Source: Moritella viscosa (lineage in GTDB: Bacteria; Pseudomonadota; Gammaproteobacteria; Enterobacterales; Moritellaceae). Taken from it: DNA of 64,000 bases. A program made the translations under genes and the position numbers. Positions 49,812-60,585 of the stretch are shown piece by piece. Each line of letters opens with the position of its first letter. Position 1 is the first letter of the stretch. The DNA is taken from contig LN554852.1 in the NCBI GenBank assembly GCA_000953735.1, forward strand, positions 4,785,846 through 4,849,845, given 5' to 3'. The notes beneath the pieces were generated by a model. It was not told where the DNA came from and did no database searches. It saw only the letters and a program-made list of their open reading frames with translations.

Positions 49812-50368
49812 GTCGTCAAAATATGGGGATTGTCGTCCTCTTTCTTTGTGCGCTTGGCATTTGGCGTTTTTTTTCACCTGATGACGAGTCTACAACTGCA
49901 ACGTCAACCGAATATCAGCCTGATTTCACTGCTCAAATTCTACGTAGCGTTGAGTTTAGTACTGAAGGAAAAATTATACGTCGCATTTTTGCAGATAGCA
50001 TGGAGCATTATGGTGAGTTAGGCATGACAATGTTTACTAACCCCGTTATTATTATTTATGATGAAAATGCGCAAGCGACATGGAAAATCCAAGCAAAAGA
50101 AGGTAACTTCAGTAGTGACGATGTAGCAACACTACGAAATGATGTTGTTATCAAAAACATGAACAAAAATGATTATATTGATGTTATAACTACCAGTTAT
50201 TTACAATTAGAGCTTGCCAAAAACTTGGTGCGTAGCGATCAATTGATTACCATTTCAGGGGACTTATTTCATCAAACAGGTGTCGGACTTGAAGGTGATT
50301 TAAAGCAAGAATACATGACTATCCTTAAGCAAGTTGAAGCGATTTATACTAATGATGAAAAAATATAA
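49808..50368 (+). CDS. lptC: LPS export protein LptC
   Basis: A 186-residue bitopic inner-membrane protein: one N-terminal helix (about 6-22) and a periplasmic beta-jellyroll domain. It receives LPS from LptB2FG and passes it to LptA. The segments SVEFSTEGKIIRRIFADSM in parts, WKIQAKEGNFSSDD and EYMTIL are typical of the family. It overlaps kdsC by 4 bases and lptA by 17. Confidence 0.93.
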   Translation: MSRQNMGIVVLFLCALGIWRFFSPDDESTTATSTEYQPDFTAQILRSVEFSTEGKIIRRIFADSMEHYGELGMTMFTNPVIIIYDENAQATWKIQAKEGNFSSDDVATLRNDVVIKNMNKNDYIDVITTSYLQLELAKNLVRSDQLITISGDLFHQTGVGLEGDLKQEYMTILKQVEAIYTNDEKI

Positions 50369-50852
50369 AGTTTTACTATTAACATTATTCATGAGTAATT
50401 CAGCTCTCGCATTAGAGTCTGATTTTAAAGAAAATGTTGTCGTTAATTCCAAACGTCAAGAAGTATTTATTAAAGAGAACCGAGTAATATTTTATGATAG
50501 TGTAGTGGTTACTCAGGGGACGATATTAATAAATGCCGATAAACTCACGGTATTAAGCTCGGGCGAAAAAGGCACAGAAGTAATGATTGCCACAGGGTCG
50601 CCAGCTACTTTTTATCAAGAGCTTGATGACGGTAAAAAAATTAAGGCCGAATCTGATGAGATCCGCTACGAACTGGGTAAAAAACGCTTAACTTTGTCAA
50701 AAAATGCACGTTTACGCCAAGCTGATAGCGAAGTTAAAAGTGACAAGATCATCTACCAAATTGACAAACAAGAAATGATAGCCGAAAGCGGAAAGCATGA
50801 ATCCGATCGAGTGATCACTATTTTCACTCCTGAAGACAACAAAACTAATTAG
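50352..50852 (+). CDS. lptA: LPS transport periplasmic protein LptA
   Basis: A 166-residue periplasmic protein that forms the beta-jellyroll bridge between LptC and LptD. A signal peptide (MMKKYKVLLLTLFMSNSALA, about 20 residues) precedes the mature domain with VVVNSKRQEV, DSVVVTQGTILINADKL and ATGSPATFYQ. The start at 50352 or 50355 overlaps lptC; an upstream TTG frame at 50334 is not needed. Length is usual for LptA. Confidence 0.94.
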   Translation: MMKKYKVLLLTLFMSNSALALESDFKENVVVNSKRQEVFIKENRVIFYDSVVVTQGTILINADKLTVLSSGEKGTEVMIATGSPATFYQELDDGKKIKAESDEIRYELGKKRLTLSKNARLRQADSEVKSDKIIYQIDKQEMIAESGKHESDRVITIFTPEDNKTN

Positions 50853-50867
50853 AGTAAATGAATTCAT

Positions 50868-51593
50868 ATGGCACGTTTAAAAGTATCACACTTAGCAAAA
50901 AGTTATAACAAACGAAAAGTTGTGTCAGATGTGAGTCTCGAAGTTGAATCAGGCCAAATTGTTGGTTTACTTGGGCCTAATGGCGCAGGTAAAACCACCA
51001 CCTTTTACATGGTAGTTGGTTTGGTTAAGCGAGATCATGGACAAATCTTCATTGATGACCAAGAATTAACGCATGAGCCAATGCACATTCGTGCACAACA
51101 AGGTATTGGTTACTTACCCCAAGAAGCATCTATTTTTCGTCGTTTATCGGTAACGAAAAATATCATGGCAATCTTAGAGTTACGAACTGAACTAACGCGT
51201 TTCGAACGTGAAGAAAAGTTAGAAGAATTATTAGAAGAATTTCATATCACCCATATTCGCGATAGTTTAGGAATGAGCTTATCGGGTGGTGAACGCCGCC
51301 GCGTTGAGATTGCCCGCGCACTCGCAGCAGATCCAAAGTTTATTTTATTAGATGAACCGTTTGCTGGCGTTGATCCAATCTCGGTTGGTGATATTAAAAA
51401 AATTATTCAACATCTGCGAGATCGTGGTTTAGGGGTATTAATTACCGACCATAACGTACGTGAGACGCTCGATGTATGTGAACACTCTTATATTGTGAGC
51501 CATGGACATTTGATCGCATCAGGTACTTCTGAAGAGATTTTATCCAACGAAAAAGTAAAAGAAGTATACCTTGGAGATCAATTCCGACTATAG
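50868..51593 (+). CDS. lptB: LPS export ABC transporter ATPase LptB
   Basis: A 241-residue ABC ATPase powering LPS extraction with LptF and LptG, which are not in this window. Walker [10 protein letters not shown]-loop [11 protein letters not shown], signature [15 protein letters not shown] and Walker [14 protein letters not shown] are intact. The [12 protein letters not shown] segment and C-terminal [16 protein letters not shown] are family specific. Located between lptA and rpoN as in E. coli. Confidence 0.98.
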   Translation: MARLKVSHLAKSYNKRKVVSDVSLEVESGQIVGLLGPNGAGKTTTFYMVVGLVKRDHGQIFIDDQELTHEPMHIRAQQGIGYLPQEASIFRRLSVTKNIMAILELRTELTRFEREEKLEELLEEFHITHIRDSLGMSLSGGERRRVEIARALAADPKFILLDEPFAGVDPISVGDIKKIIQHLRDRGLGVLITDHNVRETLDVCEHSYIVSHGHLIASGTSEEILSNEKVKEVYLGDQFRL

Positions 51594-51643
51594 TTTGATA
51601 TTGATACGTTACCGCATTAAGGAAGAGAGAGAGTAGTCGTTAG

Positions 51644-53155
51644 ATGAAGCCATCATTACAACTTCGTATGAGTCAATCTCTGGCAATGACGCCACAGTTG
51701 CAACAAGCGATTCGATTATTACAATTATCGACCTTGGAGTTACAACAAGAGATTCAAGAAGCATTAGACAGTAATCCGCTACTGGAACAAGAAGATCCCA
51801 ATACAACTCAGCCAAATGGTGCAGAAAGTAGCGATGAGCATAATCTGGATAATAACGACACTGTTACCGATGCCAGCCAAATAGAAGTTAGTGATGCACT
51901 CGCCAGTGAAGCAATGCCAGATGAACTACCTAATGACAGTAATTGGGATGATGTCTACACTCCTCAAATACAGACTCACGGCAGTGCGGGTGGCGGTATT
52001 GATGGCTTAGACCAAGTCTATCAAGGTGAGACCAGCGAAGGCTTATATGAGCATCTCATGTGGCAAATGGAATTAACCCCCTTTACTGACACTGATCGTG
52101 CTATTGCTGTTGCGATTATTGATGGCATCGATGATCATGGTTACCTTCATCAGACTTGTGAAGATATCCTGTCTAGCGTCAATAGCGATCACCAAGAACT
52201 CAGCGACAGTAGCAGTAGTGAAGAACAAATTGAATTAGATGAAATCGAAGCAGTATTGAAGCGTATTCAGCATTTCGATCCCATCGGCGTTGCTGCGCGC
52301 TCATTACAAGAATGTTTATTGATCCAACTCCAGCATTTACCTAAAAACACACCTTGGTTAACAGAATGTCAGCAAATAATTCAGTCTCACATGGATTTAT
52401 TGGGCAATCGCGACTACCGTCAATTAAGCCGTAAGACAAAATTAAAAGAACCACAACTTAAAGAGATCATGCAATTAATACAGAGTCTAGAACCCAGACC
52501 TGGCAACGTAATTGATCAGACTGAAGGGCTGTATGTTATTCCCGATGTTTTAGTAAAGAAAAAAAATAATCAATGGGTAGTAGAGTTAAATCCTGACATT
52601 GTGCCAAGATTAAAAGTGAACAATGAATATTCAAACTTGTCGACAGGCAATCGTAATAGCAGCGATGGGCAGTTTATTCGAACTCATGTACAAGAAGCTA
52701 AATGGTTTATTAAAAGCTTAGAAAGCCGTAATGAAACCTTACTAAAAGTAACGAAAAGTATTGTTCAACGCCAAGTTGATTTCTTTGAATATGGCGATGA
52801 AGCCATGAAACCTATGGTTTTAAATGATATTGCCGAAGAAGTGGAGATGCACGAGTCAACGATTTCACGGGTAACAACGCAGAAGTTTATGCATACACCA
52901 CGTGGTATTTTTGAACTTAAATTTTTCTTTTCAAGCCATGTAAGTACTGACAATGGCGGAGAATGTTCATCAACCGCTATTCGTGCATTAATAAAAAAAT
53001 TGGTCGCGGCAGAAAATGCCATTAAACCATTAAGTGACAGCAAGATTGCTGATTTACTTGCTGATCAAGGTATCAAAGTGGCTAGACGTACGATTGCAAA
53101 ATATCGAGAGGCACTAAGTATACCACCGTCTAATCAGCGTAAAAGCCTATTATAG
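51644..53155 (+). CDS. rpoN: RNA polymerase sigma-54 factor RpoN
   Basis: A 503-residue sigma-54. Region I ([23 protein letters not shown] in parts) interacts with activators; an acidic region II follows (about 55-110); then the core-binding domain, the HTH ([17 protein letters not shown]) and the C-terminal RpoN box [12 protein letters not shown] that reads the -24 element. Complete and of usual length. hpf follows by 31 bases. Confidence 0.98.
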   Translation: MKPSLQLRMSQSLAMTPQLQQAIRLLQLSTLELQQEIQEALDSNPLLEQEDPNTTQPNGAESSDEHNLDNNDTVTDASQIEVSDALASEAMPDELPNDSNWDDVYTPQIQTHGSAGGGIDGLDQVYQGETSEGLYEHLMWQMELTPFTDTDRAIAVAIIDGIDDHGYLHQTCEDILSSVNSDHQELSDSSSSEEQIELDEIEAVLKRIQHFDPIGVAARSLQECLLIQLQHLPKNTPWLTECQQIIQSHMDLLGNRDYRQLSRKTKLKEPQLKEIMQLIQSLEPRPGNVIDQTEGLYVIPDVLVKKKNNQWVVELNPDIVPRLKVNNEYSNLSTGNRNSSDGQFIRTHVQEAKWFIKSLESRNETLLKVTKSIVQRQVDFFEYGDEAMKPMVLNDIAEEVEMHESTISRVTTQKFMHTPRGIFELKFFFSSHVSTDNGGECSSTAIRALIKKLVAAENAIKPLSDSKIADLLADQGIKVARRTIAKYREALSIPPSNQRKSLL

Positions 53156-53186
53156 GGCTAATCCAACCTTCATAGGGGAGACATAT

Positions 53187-53474
53187 ATGCAAATTAATTT
53201 AACCGGTAGACATGTAAACATTACAGACTCACTGAAAGATTACGTTGATAGCAAGTTTTCCAAATTAGAACGGCATTTTGATCATATAAACAATATTCAT
53301 GTGATTTTAAATGTTGAAAAATTACTTCAAATTGCAGAAGCAAAAATACATTTAAATGGGGGTGAGATCTTTGCCGTGCATGAACACAATGACATGTATG
53401 CCGCAATTGATGGCTTAATGGATAAGCTCGATCGCCAAGTGATTAAGCATAAAGAGAAGTTGATTCGTCATTAA
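53187..53474 (+). CDS. hpf: Ribosome hibernation promoting factor (short HPF)
   Basis: A 95-residue YfiA/HPF-fold protein that binds the 30S decoding site and promotes 100S dimers in stationary phase. It has only the ribosome-binding domain (MQINLTGRHVNITDSLKDYV, HLNGGEIFAVHEHNDMYAAID in parts), thus the short form. A GGGAG site precedes the ATG. A hairpin terminator follows; the usual next gene ptsN is absent. Confidence 0.95.
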   Translation: MQINLTGRHVNITDSLKDYVDSKFSKLERHFDHINNIHVILNVEKLLQIAEAKIHLNGGEIFAVHEHNDMYAAIDGLMDKLDRQVIKHKEKLIRH

Positions 53475-53495
53475 TTTTAACCTCGCCACAAATAA

Positions 53496-53525
53496 CCTAA
53501 AGGAAAACCATTTTTCCTTTAGGTA
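53496..53525 (+). terminator. Terminator after hpf
   Basis: ACCTAAAGGAAAA (53496-53508) pairs with TTTTCCTTTAGGT (53513-53525), 13 base pairs with a 4-base loop. The T run after the stem is weak. It separates rpoN-hpf from rapZ. Confidence 0.65.
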
Positions 53526-53675
53526 TTAATGCTTCTGACATAATTAAAACATATCATATCCAAATCAATTGCGGGATAATGACCCCATTATTTTATATCG
53601 CTGTAAGTTTTAAATTAGCAACCTAGTGTTGACTATGGTCACGATATATTTACTGCGCAGATGTGAGGACAAAAG

Positions 53676-54539
53676 ATGAAATTAATAATAGTCAGCGGCC
53701 AATCAGGGTCCGGAAAATCCATTGCATTACGCGTACTTGAAGATCTAGGCTACTATTGCGTAGATAACCTGCCAGTAAAATTACTACCGCAACTTCTACA
53801 AACCTTAAATGACCAAACCGAAAAAATGGCTGTGAGTATTGATGTCCGTAACTTACCAACAGAAAAAAAAGAATTAAACGACATCATTGCTGAGTTAAGA
53901 GCGAGCACCGAGTTAACTAGTTTATTTCTTGATACCAATAAATCTGTGCTCATCAAACGTTATAGTGAAACCAGACGTCTTCACCCTCTCACAAAAGACG
54001 AACTATCCCTATCGCAAGCCATTGAAATAGAAGAGAAACGATTAAGCCCTTTAGCTTTACTCGCTGATTTAAAAATCGATACTACTGAACTCAACATTCA
54101 TGAACTTAGTGAACAAATTAAAGAACGCATTTTAGGAAAGAAAAACAACCAACTTGTCTTAGTATTTCAATCGTTTGGTTTTAAACATGGCCTACCTATG
54201 GATGCCGATTATGTATTTGATGTCCGTTTTCTACCAAATCCCCATTGGATCCCTGAATTAAAACCTTATACAGGTCTTGATGAACCAGTTATTAAATACC
54301 TGAGTCAACAACCTGATGTAATGAGCTTTTCCCAACAAATTGAAAACTTACTCACGACTTGGTTACCAATGTTAGAAAAAAACAACCGCAGTTATGTCAC
54401 AGTTGCTATCGGTTGTACAGGTGGCCAACATCGTTCAGTATTCATTGCTGAACAATTAGCAAAGAGCTTTAAACTACAAAATCGTGTAGTGCAAACTCGC
54501 CATCAAACCTTAGAAAAAAACAAACATAAAATTAGCTAG
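53676..54539 (+). CDS. rapZ: RNase adapter protein RapZ
   Basis: A 287-residue RNA-binding adaptor. Walker A GQSGSGKS is at 8-15, Walker B-like region in [11 protein letters not shown], and the C-terminal RNA-binding domain has [21 protein letters not shown] in parts and [12 protein letters not shown]. In E. coli it binds GlmZ and GlmY and directs RNase E, tuning glucosamine-6-phosphate synthesis, and so peptidoglycan and LPS precursors. Its usual PTS-Ntr neighbours ptsN and npr are missing here. A 201-base gap precedes it. Confidence 0.96.
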   Translation: MKLIIVSGQSGSGKSIALRVLEDLGYYCVDNLPVKLLPQLLQTLNDQTEKMAVSIDVRNLPTEKKELNDIIAELRASTELTSLFLDTNKSVLIKRYSETRRLHPLTKDELSLSQAIEIEEKRLSPLALLADLKIDTTELNIHELSEQIKERILGKKNNQLVLVFQSFGFKHGLPMDADYVFDVRFLPNPHWIPELKPYTGLDEPVIKYLSQQPDVMSFSQQIENLLTTWLPMLEKNNRSYVTVAIGCTGGQHRSVFIAEQLAKSFKLQNRVVQTRHQTLEKNKHKIS

Positions 54540-54684
54540 GACTCATTTGCAATGGCTTTAACAATCTATACAGTTAATTATTATACTTTATTGTTAATGC
54601 TGATTATAAATACAGATTAAGCTAGAATTACGCAGCACCAGCGAGCAAGGTCTTGCAGAAGAATGATAAGAATGGGGACTACAT

Positions 54685-56043
54685 ATGCCAGAAAAGATGG
54701 AGCATGACAGCACACACCTACGTTTAAGCGAAGTGAACGAAGCACTTGATAGTGGTATGTTTGTTCACGTGAAACGAATGCTCTACCAAACTCCCCCTTG
54801 TGATATTGCGTTATTACTGGAATCATCACCACCAGCTTGTCGTAAAGTACTGTGGCGTTTGACCGACTCAGAAATGCAGGGTGAGATCCTTGACGAACTT
54901 AATGAAGATGCCAAAACCAGTATTCTCAAAATGATGGATACGGAATCCCTTGTTGCTGCAACAGAAGGTTTAGATACCGATGATTTAGCAAATATACTCC
55001 GTAGTTTACCAGACAGTATCTATCAAGAAGTTATCACCCAAATGGATACTCAGGATCGGCAACGTTTAGAAACCGCGATGGCGTATCCAGAAGATACTGC
55101 AGGCAGTATCATGGACACAGACACAATTACTTTAAGACCTGATGTGACTGTCGATGTGATCTTACGTTATATCCGTTTACGCGGTGAATTGCCCGAAGCT
55201 ACAGATACTTTATACGTGGTTGATAAAGATGATCGCTTAATTGGCGATGTACCCTTAGCCATGTTATTAACAACAGATCCAAACAGTGTGATTCGCACTA
55301 TTATGGATCGCGAAGCAGAAACCTTACCTGCCAATATGGATACCTCTGAGATTGCAAAGCTATTTGAACGTCATGACTGGATCTCAGCGCCTGTAATTGA
55401 TGATTCAGGCAAACTACTCGGACGTATTACCATCGATGACGTGGTTGATATTATTCGTGAAAATGCCGAGCATGACATGATGGGTATGGCCGGTATGGAT
55501 GACGATGAAGATACCTTCGCGCCAGTGATGCAAAGTACCAAACGTCGAACACTCTGGCTTGGGGTTAATTTAATTGCCGCACTAACTGCTGCATCCGTCT
55601 CTAACATGTTTGAAGCAACCTTGGAACAACTCGCTACACTGGCTATTTTAATGACCATAGTGCCGAGTATGGGCGGTATTGCTGGTAATCAAACCCTCGC
55701 ACTCGTTATTCGAGGTATGGCTGTTGGCCATATCAATGACGACAATAGCCGTTGGCTAATTGGTAAAGAAGCCATGGTAGGCGCACTGAACGGTGCTATC
55801 TGGGCAATATCTATTGCTATCATAGTATCATTATGGAAAGGCGACCCATCTCTAGGCCTAATCATTGGTGGCGCAATGTTTATCAACATGGCGATGGGCG
55901 GACTTGCTGGCGTTGTCATTCCACTGGCAATGAAGAAATACAATATCGATCCTGCATTAGCTGGCGGTATGGCTCTCACAACCGTTACCGATGTCGTCGG
56001 TCTATTTGCCTTCTTAGGCATGGCAACACTGGTTTACGGTTAG
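54685..56043 (+). CDS. mgtE: Magnesium transporter MgtE
   Basis: A 452-residue Mg2+ channel. The cytosolic N domain (about 20-130, with helical repeats such as LANILRSLPDSIYQEVI) and a CBS pair (about 135-260, EDTAGSIMDTDTITLRPDV in parts) gate the pore; five membrane helices follow (about 285-452) with VPSMGGIAGNQTLALVIRG in parts and ALTTVTDVVGLFAFLG, the ion-binding Asp in TDVVG. The start at 54685 has a GGGGA site. No riboswitch is evident in the 145 bases upstream. Confidence 0.95.
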   Translation: MPEKMEHDSTHLRLSEVNEALDSGMFVHVKRMLYQTPPCDIALLLESSPPACRKVLWRLTDSEMQGEILDELNEDAKTSILKMMDTESLVAATEGLDTDDLANILRSLPDSIYQEVITQMDTQDRQRLETAMAYPEDTAGSIMDTDTITLRPDVTVDVILRYIRLRGELPEATDTLYVVDKDDRLIGDVPLAMLLTTDPNSVIRTIMDREAETLPANMDTSEIAKLFERHDWISAPVIDDSGKLLGRITIDDVVDIIRENAEHDMMGMAGMDDDEDTFAPVMQSTKRRTLWLGVNLIAALTAASVSNMFEATLEQLATLAILMTIVPSMGGIAGNQTLALVIRGMAVGHINDDNSRWLIGKEAMVGALNGAIWAISIAIIVSLWKGDPSLGLIIGGAMFINMAMGGLAGVVIPLAMKKYNIDPALAGGMALTTVTDVVGLFAFLGMATLVYG

Positions 56044-56094
56044 CCTTTTTAACGGAAGCAGAGATCATAAAGTAAAGTGAATAACCTATAACGT

Positions 56095-56127
56095 AAAAAG
56101 CCAGTGTCATCATGACACTGGCTTTTT
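56095..56127. terminator. Bidirectional terminator between mgtE and pmbA
   Basis: A perfect 15-base-pair stem, AAAAAGCCAGTGTCA (56095-56109) with TGACACTGGCTTTTT (56113-56127), three-base loop. It serves both convergent genes. Confidence 0.93.
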
Positions 56128-56146
56128 CATTTAAACTTGGGGGATA

Positions 56147-57487
56147 TTAGTTACCAGCAATCTGCATTGATTCTAATAGCGTTGAGCCCATCAGAATACT
56201 GCTACGAACATCGATATCGTTACCGACGGCAACAATATTTTTGAACATATCAGTTAAATTACCTGCGATTGTGATCTCGTGTACTGGATACTGCAGCTCA
56301 CCATTCTCAACCCAGAAACCTGAGGCGCCACGGCTATAATCACCCGTTACAATATTCACCCCCTGCCCCATCAATTCAGTCACCAATAAACCAGTGCCCA
56401 TTTGACGACACAGTTGACCTAATGTCTCGCCTTTACCAGTGACATTCCAGTTATGGATACCTCCAGCATGACCAGTTGTTTGCATACCCAATTTACGACC
56501 GCTGTAGCTGGTTAATAGGTAGCTCTTTAAAATACCTTGTTCTACAACATTTAAATCTTTAGTACGCACACCTTCAGCATCATACATAGATGAGGCTAAA
56601 CCACCTTTAATATGCGGACGTTCTTGGATATTTAGCCAGTCAGGGAAAATTTGTTCGCCTAACTTATCTAATAAGAATGATGACTTACGATATAAGCTAC
56701 CACCGCTAATACCCATGACTAGCTGACCCATTAAGCTACTTGCAACATCATGATGGAAAATAACCGGGACATTACAGGTATCTATTTTACGCGCGCCTAA
56801 ACGGTCTACAGTACGATTAACCGCTTCGGTAGCTACTTGCTCAGGTGTCCACAATTTACTTGCGTCACGCGCCATTGAATAGCCGTAATCACGTTCCATT
56901 GCGCCGTCTTGCTCTGCAATTAATACCGAACTCATACTATGGCGGGTACTTGCATAGCCATTCACGAGACCATGACTGTTCCCATAAACTTTAATGCTAC
57001 TATGGCTGGTAAATGCACCTTCACTGTTCACAATACGAGAATCTTGCGCCAAGGCTAAACGTTCGGTGAGACAAGCTTGCTCAATGGCATACTCAGGTTC
57101 AATTTCAATTGGATGACATAAATCTAGGTCTTCTGGTTCAAACGCCATTAGGTCACGATCAGCAAGACCAGCAAATTCATCTTCAGCTGTATGTAATGCG
57201 ACATCTAACGCCGCAGCAACGGTGCTTTTAATTGCCGCTTCACTTAAATCAGAGGTTGATGCATTACCTTTACGTTGACCGCGGTATACACAGATACCTA
57301 ATGCCCCATCATGGTTGAATTCAACATTTTCAACTTCGCCCATGCGTGTACTCACAGACAAACCCGTTTGTCGTGAAATAGCTACTTCAGCATCAGTCGC
57401 GCCTGCCTTTTTCGCGATATCGAGTGCCTGAGTAACGGCTAATTCCAATTTATTTTGTTCTAATGTAATTTGCTGTTTTAAGTTCAT
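56147..57487 (-). CDS. pmbA: Metalloprotease subunit PmbA (TldE)
   Basis: A 446-residue member of the TldD/PmbA family. Segments such as AGATDAEVAISRQTGLSVSTRMGEVENVEFN in parts, YTRGASGFWVENGE-like DYSRGASGFWVENGE and LTDMFKNIVAVGNDID in parts identify it. PmbA lacks the HExxxH zinc site and works with TldD, found 1 kb away, to form a heterodimeric protease used in microcin B17 maturation and CcdA turnover in E. coli. Divergent from darP. Confidence 0.96.
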   Translation of the reverse strand: MNLKQQITLEQNKLELAVTQALDIAKKAGATDAEVAISRQTGLSVSTRMGEVENVEFNHDGALGICVYRGQRKGNASTSDLSEAAIKSTVAAALDVALHTAEDEFAGLADRDLMAFEPEDLDLCHPIEIEPEYAIEQACLTERLALAQDSRIVNSEGAFTSHSSIKVYGNSHGLVNGYASTRHSMSSVLIAEQDGAMERDYGYSMARDASKLWTPEQVATEAVNRTVDRLGARKIDTCNVPVIFHHDVASSLMGQLVMGISGGSLYRKSSFLLDKLGEQIFPDWLNIQERPHIKGGLASSMYDAEGVRTKDLNVVEQGILKSYLLTSYSGRKLGMQTTGHAGGIHNWNVTGKGETLGQLCRQMGTGLLVTELMGQGVNIVTGDYSRGASGFWVENGELQYPVHEITIAGNLTDMFKNIVAVGNDIDVRSSILMGSTLLESMQIAGN

Positions 57488-57612
57488 GGGCTCATTTCAA
57501 TAAGTTATACTAGATTAAGCATACCATGTTGCGATAAAAATTCCTGCAGCAACTGCGCAATTAGCAATAAACTGATACAATTAACATATCAATCGTTTTG
57601 AAAAAGAATATT

Positions 57613-58164
57613 ATGAGCGTAAAAGAACGGAATATTACCAGCGAAAAGTCTTACCGACGTGCTGAAGACGACGAGCTATATCAAAGTCGTGCAGAAAACA
57701 AAATTGAAATAGCTAAGACGCTTAAACTTGCTGGCGCGATCTCTTTACTAAGTAAAGCAGAGATTGCCAAAATGGATTTTTCTGAACACTTACTCGCGGC
57801 AATTGTGACGGCAAGAAAAATTGCTGTACGTACAGATGCTTACAGCAGACATCTATCGTACATGTGCAAAATTATGCGTAGCGATGGTCTCGAGCCGATT
57901 CAATTGGCATACGACAAGATCACTAATAAACATAACCAAGCAACGGTTGAGTTAACAAAATTAGAGATTGTTCGTGATGAATTAATTGCCGGTGGTGATG
58001 CTGCGATCACAGTGTTAATGGAAAAATATCCAAACGCTGATCGTCAAAAACTACGTCAACTGATTCGCCAAGTGAATAAAGAACTTAAAGCGGAAAAGCC
58101 GCTGAAAGCAGCTAAACCAAGCAAAGAAATCTTTAAACACCTACGCGAGATAGCGGGTCTATAA
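57613..58164 (+). CDS. darP: Ribosome biogenesis factor DarP (YjgA, DUF615)
   Basis: A 183-residue helical, highly charged protein associated with late 50S subunit assembly in E. coli. Family segments are SKAEIAKMDFSEHLLAAIVTARKI in parts, AYSRHLSYMCKIMRSD and the C-terminal LRQLIRQVNKE with FKHLREI. I start it at the ATG at 57613 (MSVKERN); a TTG at 57598 is possible. It lies between pmbA and tldD, next to pmbA as yjgA is in E. coli. Confidence 0.94.
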   Translation: MSVKERNITSEKSYRRAEDDELYQSRAENKIEIAKTLKLAGAISLLSKAEIAKMDFSEHLLAAIVTARKIAVRTDAYSRHLSYMCKIMRSDGLEPIQLAYDKITNKHNQATVELTKLEIVRDELIAGGDAAITVLMEKYPNADRQKLRQLIRQVNKELKAEKPLKAAKPSKEIFKHLREIAGL

Positions 58165-58181
58165 TATTAGTCTGCACAAAC

Positions 58182-58230
58182 AATAAAGCCCTAACAAGTC
58201 ATTTATATACTTGCTAGGGCTTTATTTTTA
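58182..58230. terminator. Bidirectional terminator between darP and tldD
   Basis: 58182-58199 pairs with 58209-58226, 18 positions with one A-C mismatch, loop of nine, followed by T-runs on the plus strand and flanked by AT on the other side. Confidence 0.88.
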
Positions 58231-58255
58231 TCAAATGAATAACACAGATAGCAAA

Positions 58256-59704
58256 TTAGCTACCAGTGCCACCCACAGTCATGCTATCTAATTTCAGTGT
58301 AGGCTGACCAACACCAACAGGGATACTCTGACCTTCCTTACCACAAATACCCACACCTTTATCTAATGCTAGGTCGTTACCAACCATTGAGATATGCTGC
58401 ATTGCTTCATGACCATTACCGATCAAAGTCGCCCCTTTAATTGGGGTGGTGATTTTACCGTTCTCAATTAAATACGCTTCAGATGCAGAGAATACAAATT
58501 TACCCGAAGTAATATCAACTTGACCACCACCAAAGTTAGGTGCATAAATACCTTTCTCAACCGTGCTAATGATCTCTTCTGGTGTACTCTCACCAGGTAA
58601 CATATACGTATTAGTCATACGCGGCATAGGTAAATGCGCGAATGATTCACGACGACCGTTACCCGTAGACTCCACCCCCATCAAACGGGCGTTAAGCTTA
58701 TCTTGCATGTAACCTTTCAAAATACCATTTTCAATCAACATGGTATTTTGTGCCACAGTACCTTCGTCATCAATGTTCAATGAACCACGGCGATTAGCTA
58801 GCGTGCCATTATCAACAATTGTGCACAGTGAAGATGCTACTTTCTCGCCAATCTTACCCGCATAAGCAGACGTACCTTTACGGTTAAAGTCACCTTCTAG
58901 ACCATGACCCACGGCTTCGTGTAGTAATACACCCGGCCAACCCGCACCAAGAACAACAGGCATTGCACCAGCAGGTGCATCAATTGCATCAATATTAACT
59001 AATGCTTGGCGCACTGCATCTTTGGCATAGCTGAATGCACGCTGTACACCATCTACATCATCTAAGAAATAATCAAAACCATAACGGCCACCGCCACCCG
59101 CGCCGCCACGTTCACGTTTGCCATTTTTCTCAATCAGCACAGAGCAGTTCATGCGTACTAATGGTCGAATATCCGCCGCAAGAGTGCCATCAGTTGCAGC
59201 AACCAAGATCTCTTCGTATACTGCCGACAAGCTCACACTCACTTGTGTAACATGTGAATCTAATGACCGAGCGTACACATCAACCTCGTGCAACAAGGCT
59301 ATTTTACGTTGCTTATCCATACTCACTAATGGATCTAATGGCTGATATATTTCACTGCCTTGAGGTTTACTCCATGCTTTAACTTTACCTTCACCGCCGC
59401 TAGCAGCAATACCTCGTGCCGCTTTCGCAGACTGGATTAATGCTTGTAGATTGATATCATCAGAATAAGCAAAACCAGTTTTCTCACCAGAAACAGCTCG
59501 AACACCAACACCCCTCTCGATATTAAACGACCCTTCTTTGACGATACCGTCTTCTAAACCCCAAGATTCATGTTTGCAAGCTTGGAAATAAAGATCACCA
59601 TAATCAAGCTGATTGCCCATCAATAATGACAGTGTACTCTGCAGCTTATCGATATTTAAATCGGCTGGCAGTAAAATTGAATTTTCGACTTGTTCAAATA
59701 TCAT
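58256..59704 (-). CDS. tldD: Metalloprotease TldD
   Basis: A 482-residue zinc protease, catalytic partner of PmbA. The zinc motif HEAVGH (HExxxH) lies in [15 protein letters not shown]. Other family segments are [25 protein letters not shown] in parts, [20 protein letters not shown] in parts and [14 protein letters not shown]. tldD, nit and yhdP are consecutive on the minus strand, 8 bases apart and overlapping, so probably one operon. Confidence 0.97.
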   Translation of the reverse strand: MIFEQVENSILLPADLNIDKLQSTLSLLMGNQLDYGDLYFQACKHESWGLEDGIVKEGSFNIERGVGVRAVSGEKTGFAYSDDINLQALIQSAKAARGIAASGGEGKVKAWSKPQGSEIYQPLDPLVSMDKQRKIALLHEVDVYARSLDSHVTQVSVSLSAVYEEILVAATDGTLAADIRPLVRMNCSVLIEKNGKRERGGAGGGGRYGFDYFLDDVDGVQRAFSYAKDAVRQALVNIDAIDAPAGAMPVVLGAGWPGVLLHEAVGHGLEGDFNRKGTSAYAGKIGEKVASSLCTIVDNGTLANRRGSLNIDDEGTVAQNTMLIENGILKGYMQDKLNARLMGVESTGNGRRESFAHLPMPRMTNTYMLPGESTPEEIISTVEKGIYAPNFGGGQVDITSGKFVFSASEAYLIENGKITTPIKGATLIGNGHEAMQHISMVGNDLALDKGVGICGKEGQSIPVGVGQPTLKLDSMTVGGTGS

Positions 59705-59712
59705 CTGAGTTT

Positions 59713-60585
59713 TTACTCTTTATTTTTCAAGCTCGCCGTAAAGCGCGCATGTTGTAAAATAGGTATATCAGTACGTACTTGTACTAACTTTTCTTTGTCT
59801 AATTTTGCACAACTAATACCACACGCAAAGGTTTGTTGCGCCAGAATTTCACCCCAAGGGTCTAAGATAACAGAATGTCCCCAAGTATGGCGATTTTGGC
59901 CATGGTCACCCACCTGATTCGCCGCTAACACGTAACATTGATTTTCTATCGCTCGGGCTTGTAACAGTGGTAACCAGTGCGCTTTACCTGTCGCATAAGT
60001 GAATGCAGCTGGCAATAATAACACATCAACCTTGGCGACACTGAGTACCCGAAATAGCTCTGGGAAACGTAAGTCATAACAAATAGCCATACCAAACTTA
60101 ACATCACCAACGGTAAAGGTGGCGACGCTGTCGCCAGGTATGAAACTATCCGACTCTTTATACGCTTGAACGTTTATGACGGTCTTCTCTTGATTATTAC
60201 TCGCGGCGGTTAATACTGCAGGTACATGGGCATCAAACAAGTGAATCTTGTTGTAATGTTGCACCAATTCCCCATTCGGGTCAAATGCTAAACTGGTGGT
60301 ATAAATACGCTCATTACTATGACTAAGAATAGGAAAAGAACCCGCCACCAGCCAACATTTATATTGCTTAGCCCAGTCTGCAAGTTGCTGCTGTACAGGC
60401 CCTTGGCCTAAGGACTCTGCATGAGAGAAATAATCATCACGATTAGAAAATAATGCAAAATTCTCTGGCAATAATACTAAGGTCGGTTCAACACCAGTAT
60501 TAATCAGCCTAAGTTGCGAGGCTACATACGCTAAGTTTACCGTAATATCAGCACCAGAGGTCATTTGAATCGCCACTAATTGCAT
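59713..60585 (-). CDS. Nitrilase-superfamily carbon-nitrogen hydrolase (Nit1/deaminated-glutathione-amidase-like)
   Basis: A 290-residue hydrolase with the Glu-Lys-Cys triad of the nitrilase superfamily: Glu in LLPENFALF, Lys in [10 protein letters not shown], Cys in [14 protein letters not shown]. The closest type I recognise is Nit1-like, which repairs deaminated glutathione; that assignment is inference from motif context. I start it at the ATG at 60585, which overlaps the yhdP stop as TGATG; a GTG one codon upstream is the alternative. Between yhdP and tldD, a place where related genera also carry such a gene. Confidence 0.87.
   Translation of the reverse strand: MQLVAIQMTSGADITVNLAYVASQLRLINTGVEPTLVLLPENFALFSNRDDYFSHAESLGQGPVQQQLADWAKQYKCWLVAGSFPILSHSNERIYTTSLAFDPNGELVQHYNKIHLFDAHVPAVLTAASNNQEKTVINVQAYKESDSFIPGDSVATFTVGDVKFGMAICYDLRFPELFRVLSVAKVDVLLLPAAFTYATGKAHWLPLLQARAIENQCYVLAANQVGDHGQNRHTWGHSVILDPWGEILAQQTFACGISCAKLDKEKLVQVRTDIPILQHARFTASLKNKE

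Noticed and set aside
54540-54684. A magnesium riboswitch (M-box) upstream of mgtE
   Set aside because: The interval is only 145 bases, AT-rich, and lacks the conserved stems and a terminator expected for an M-box.
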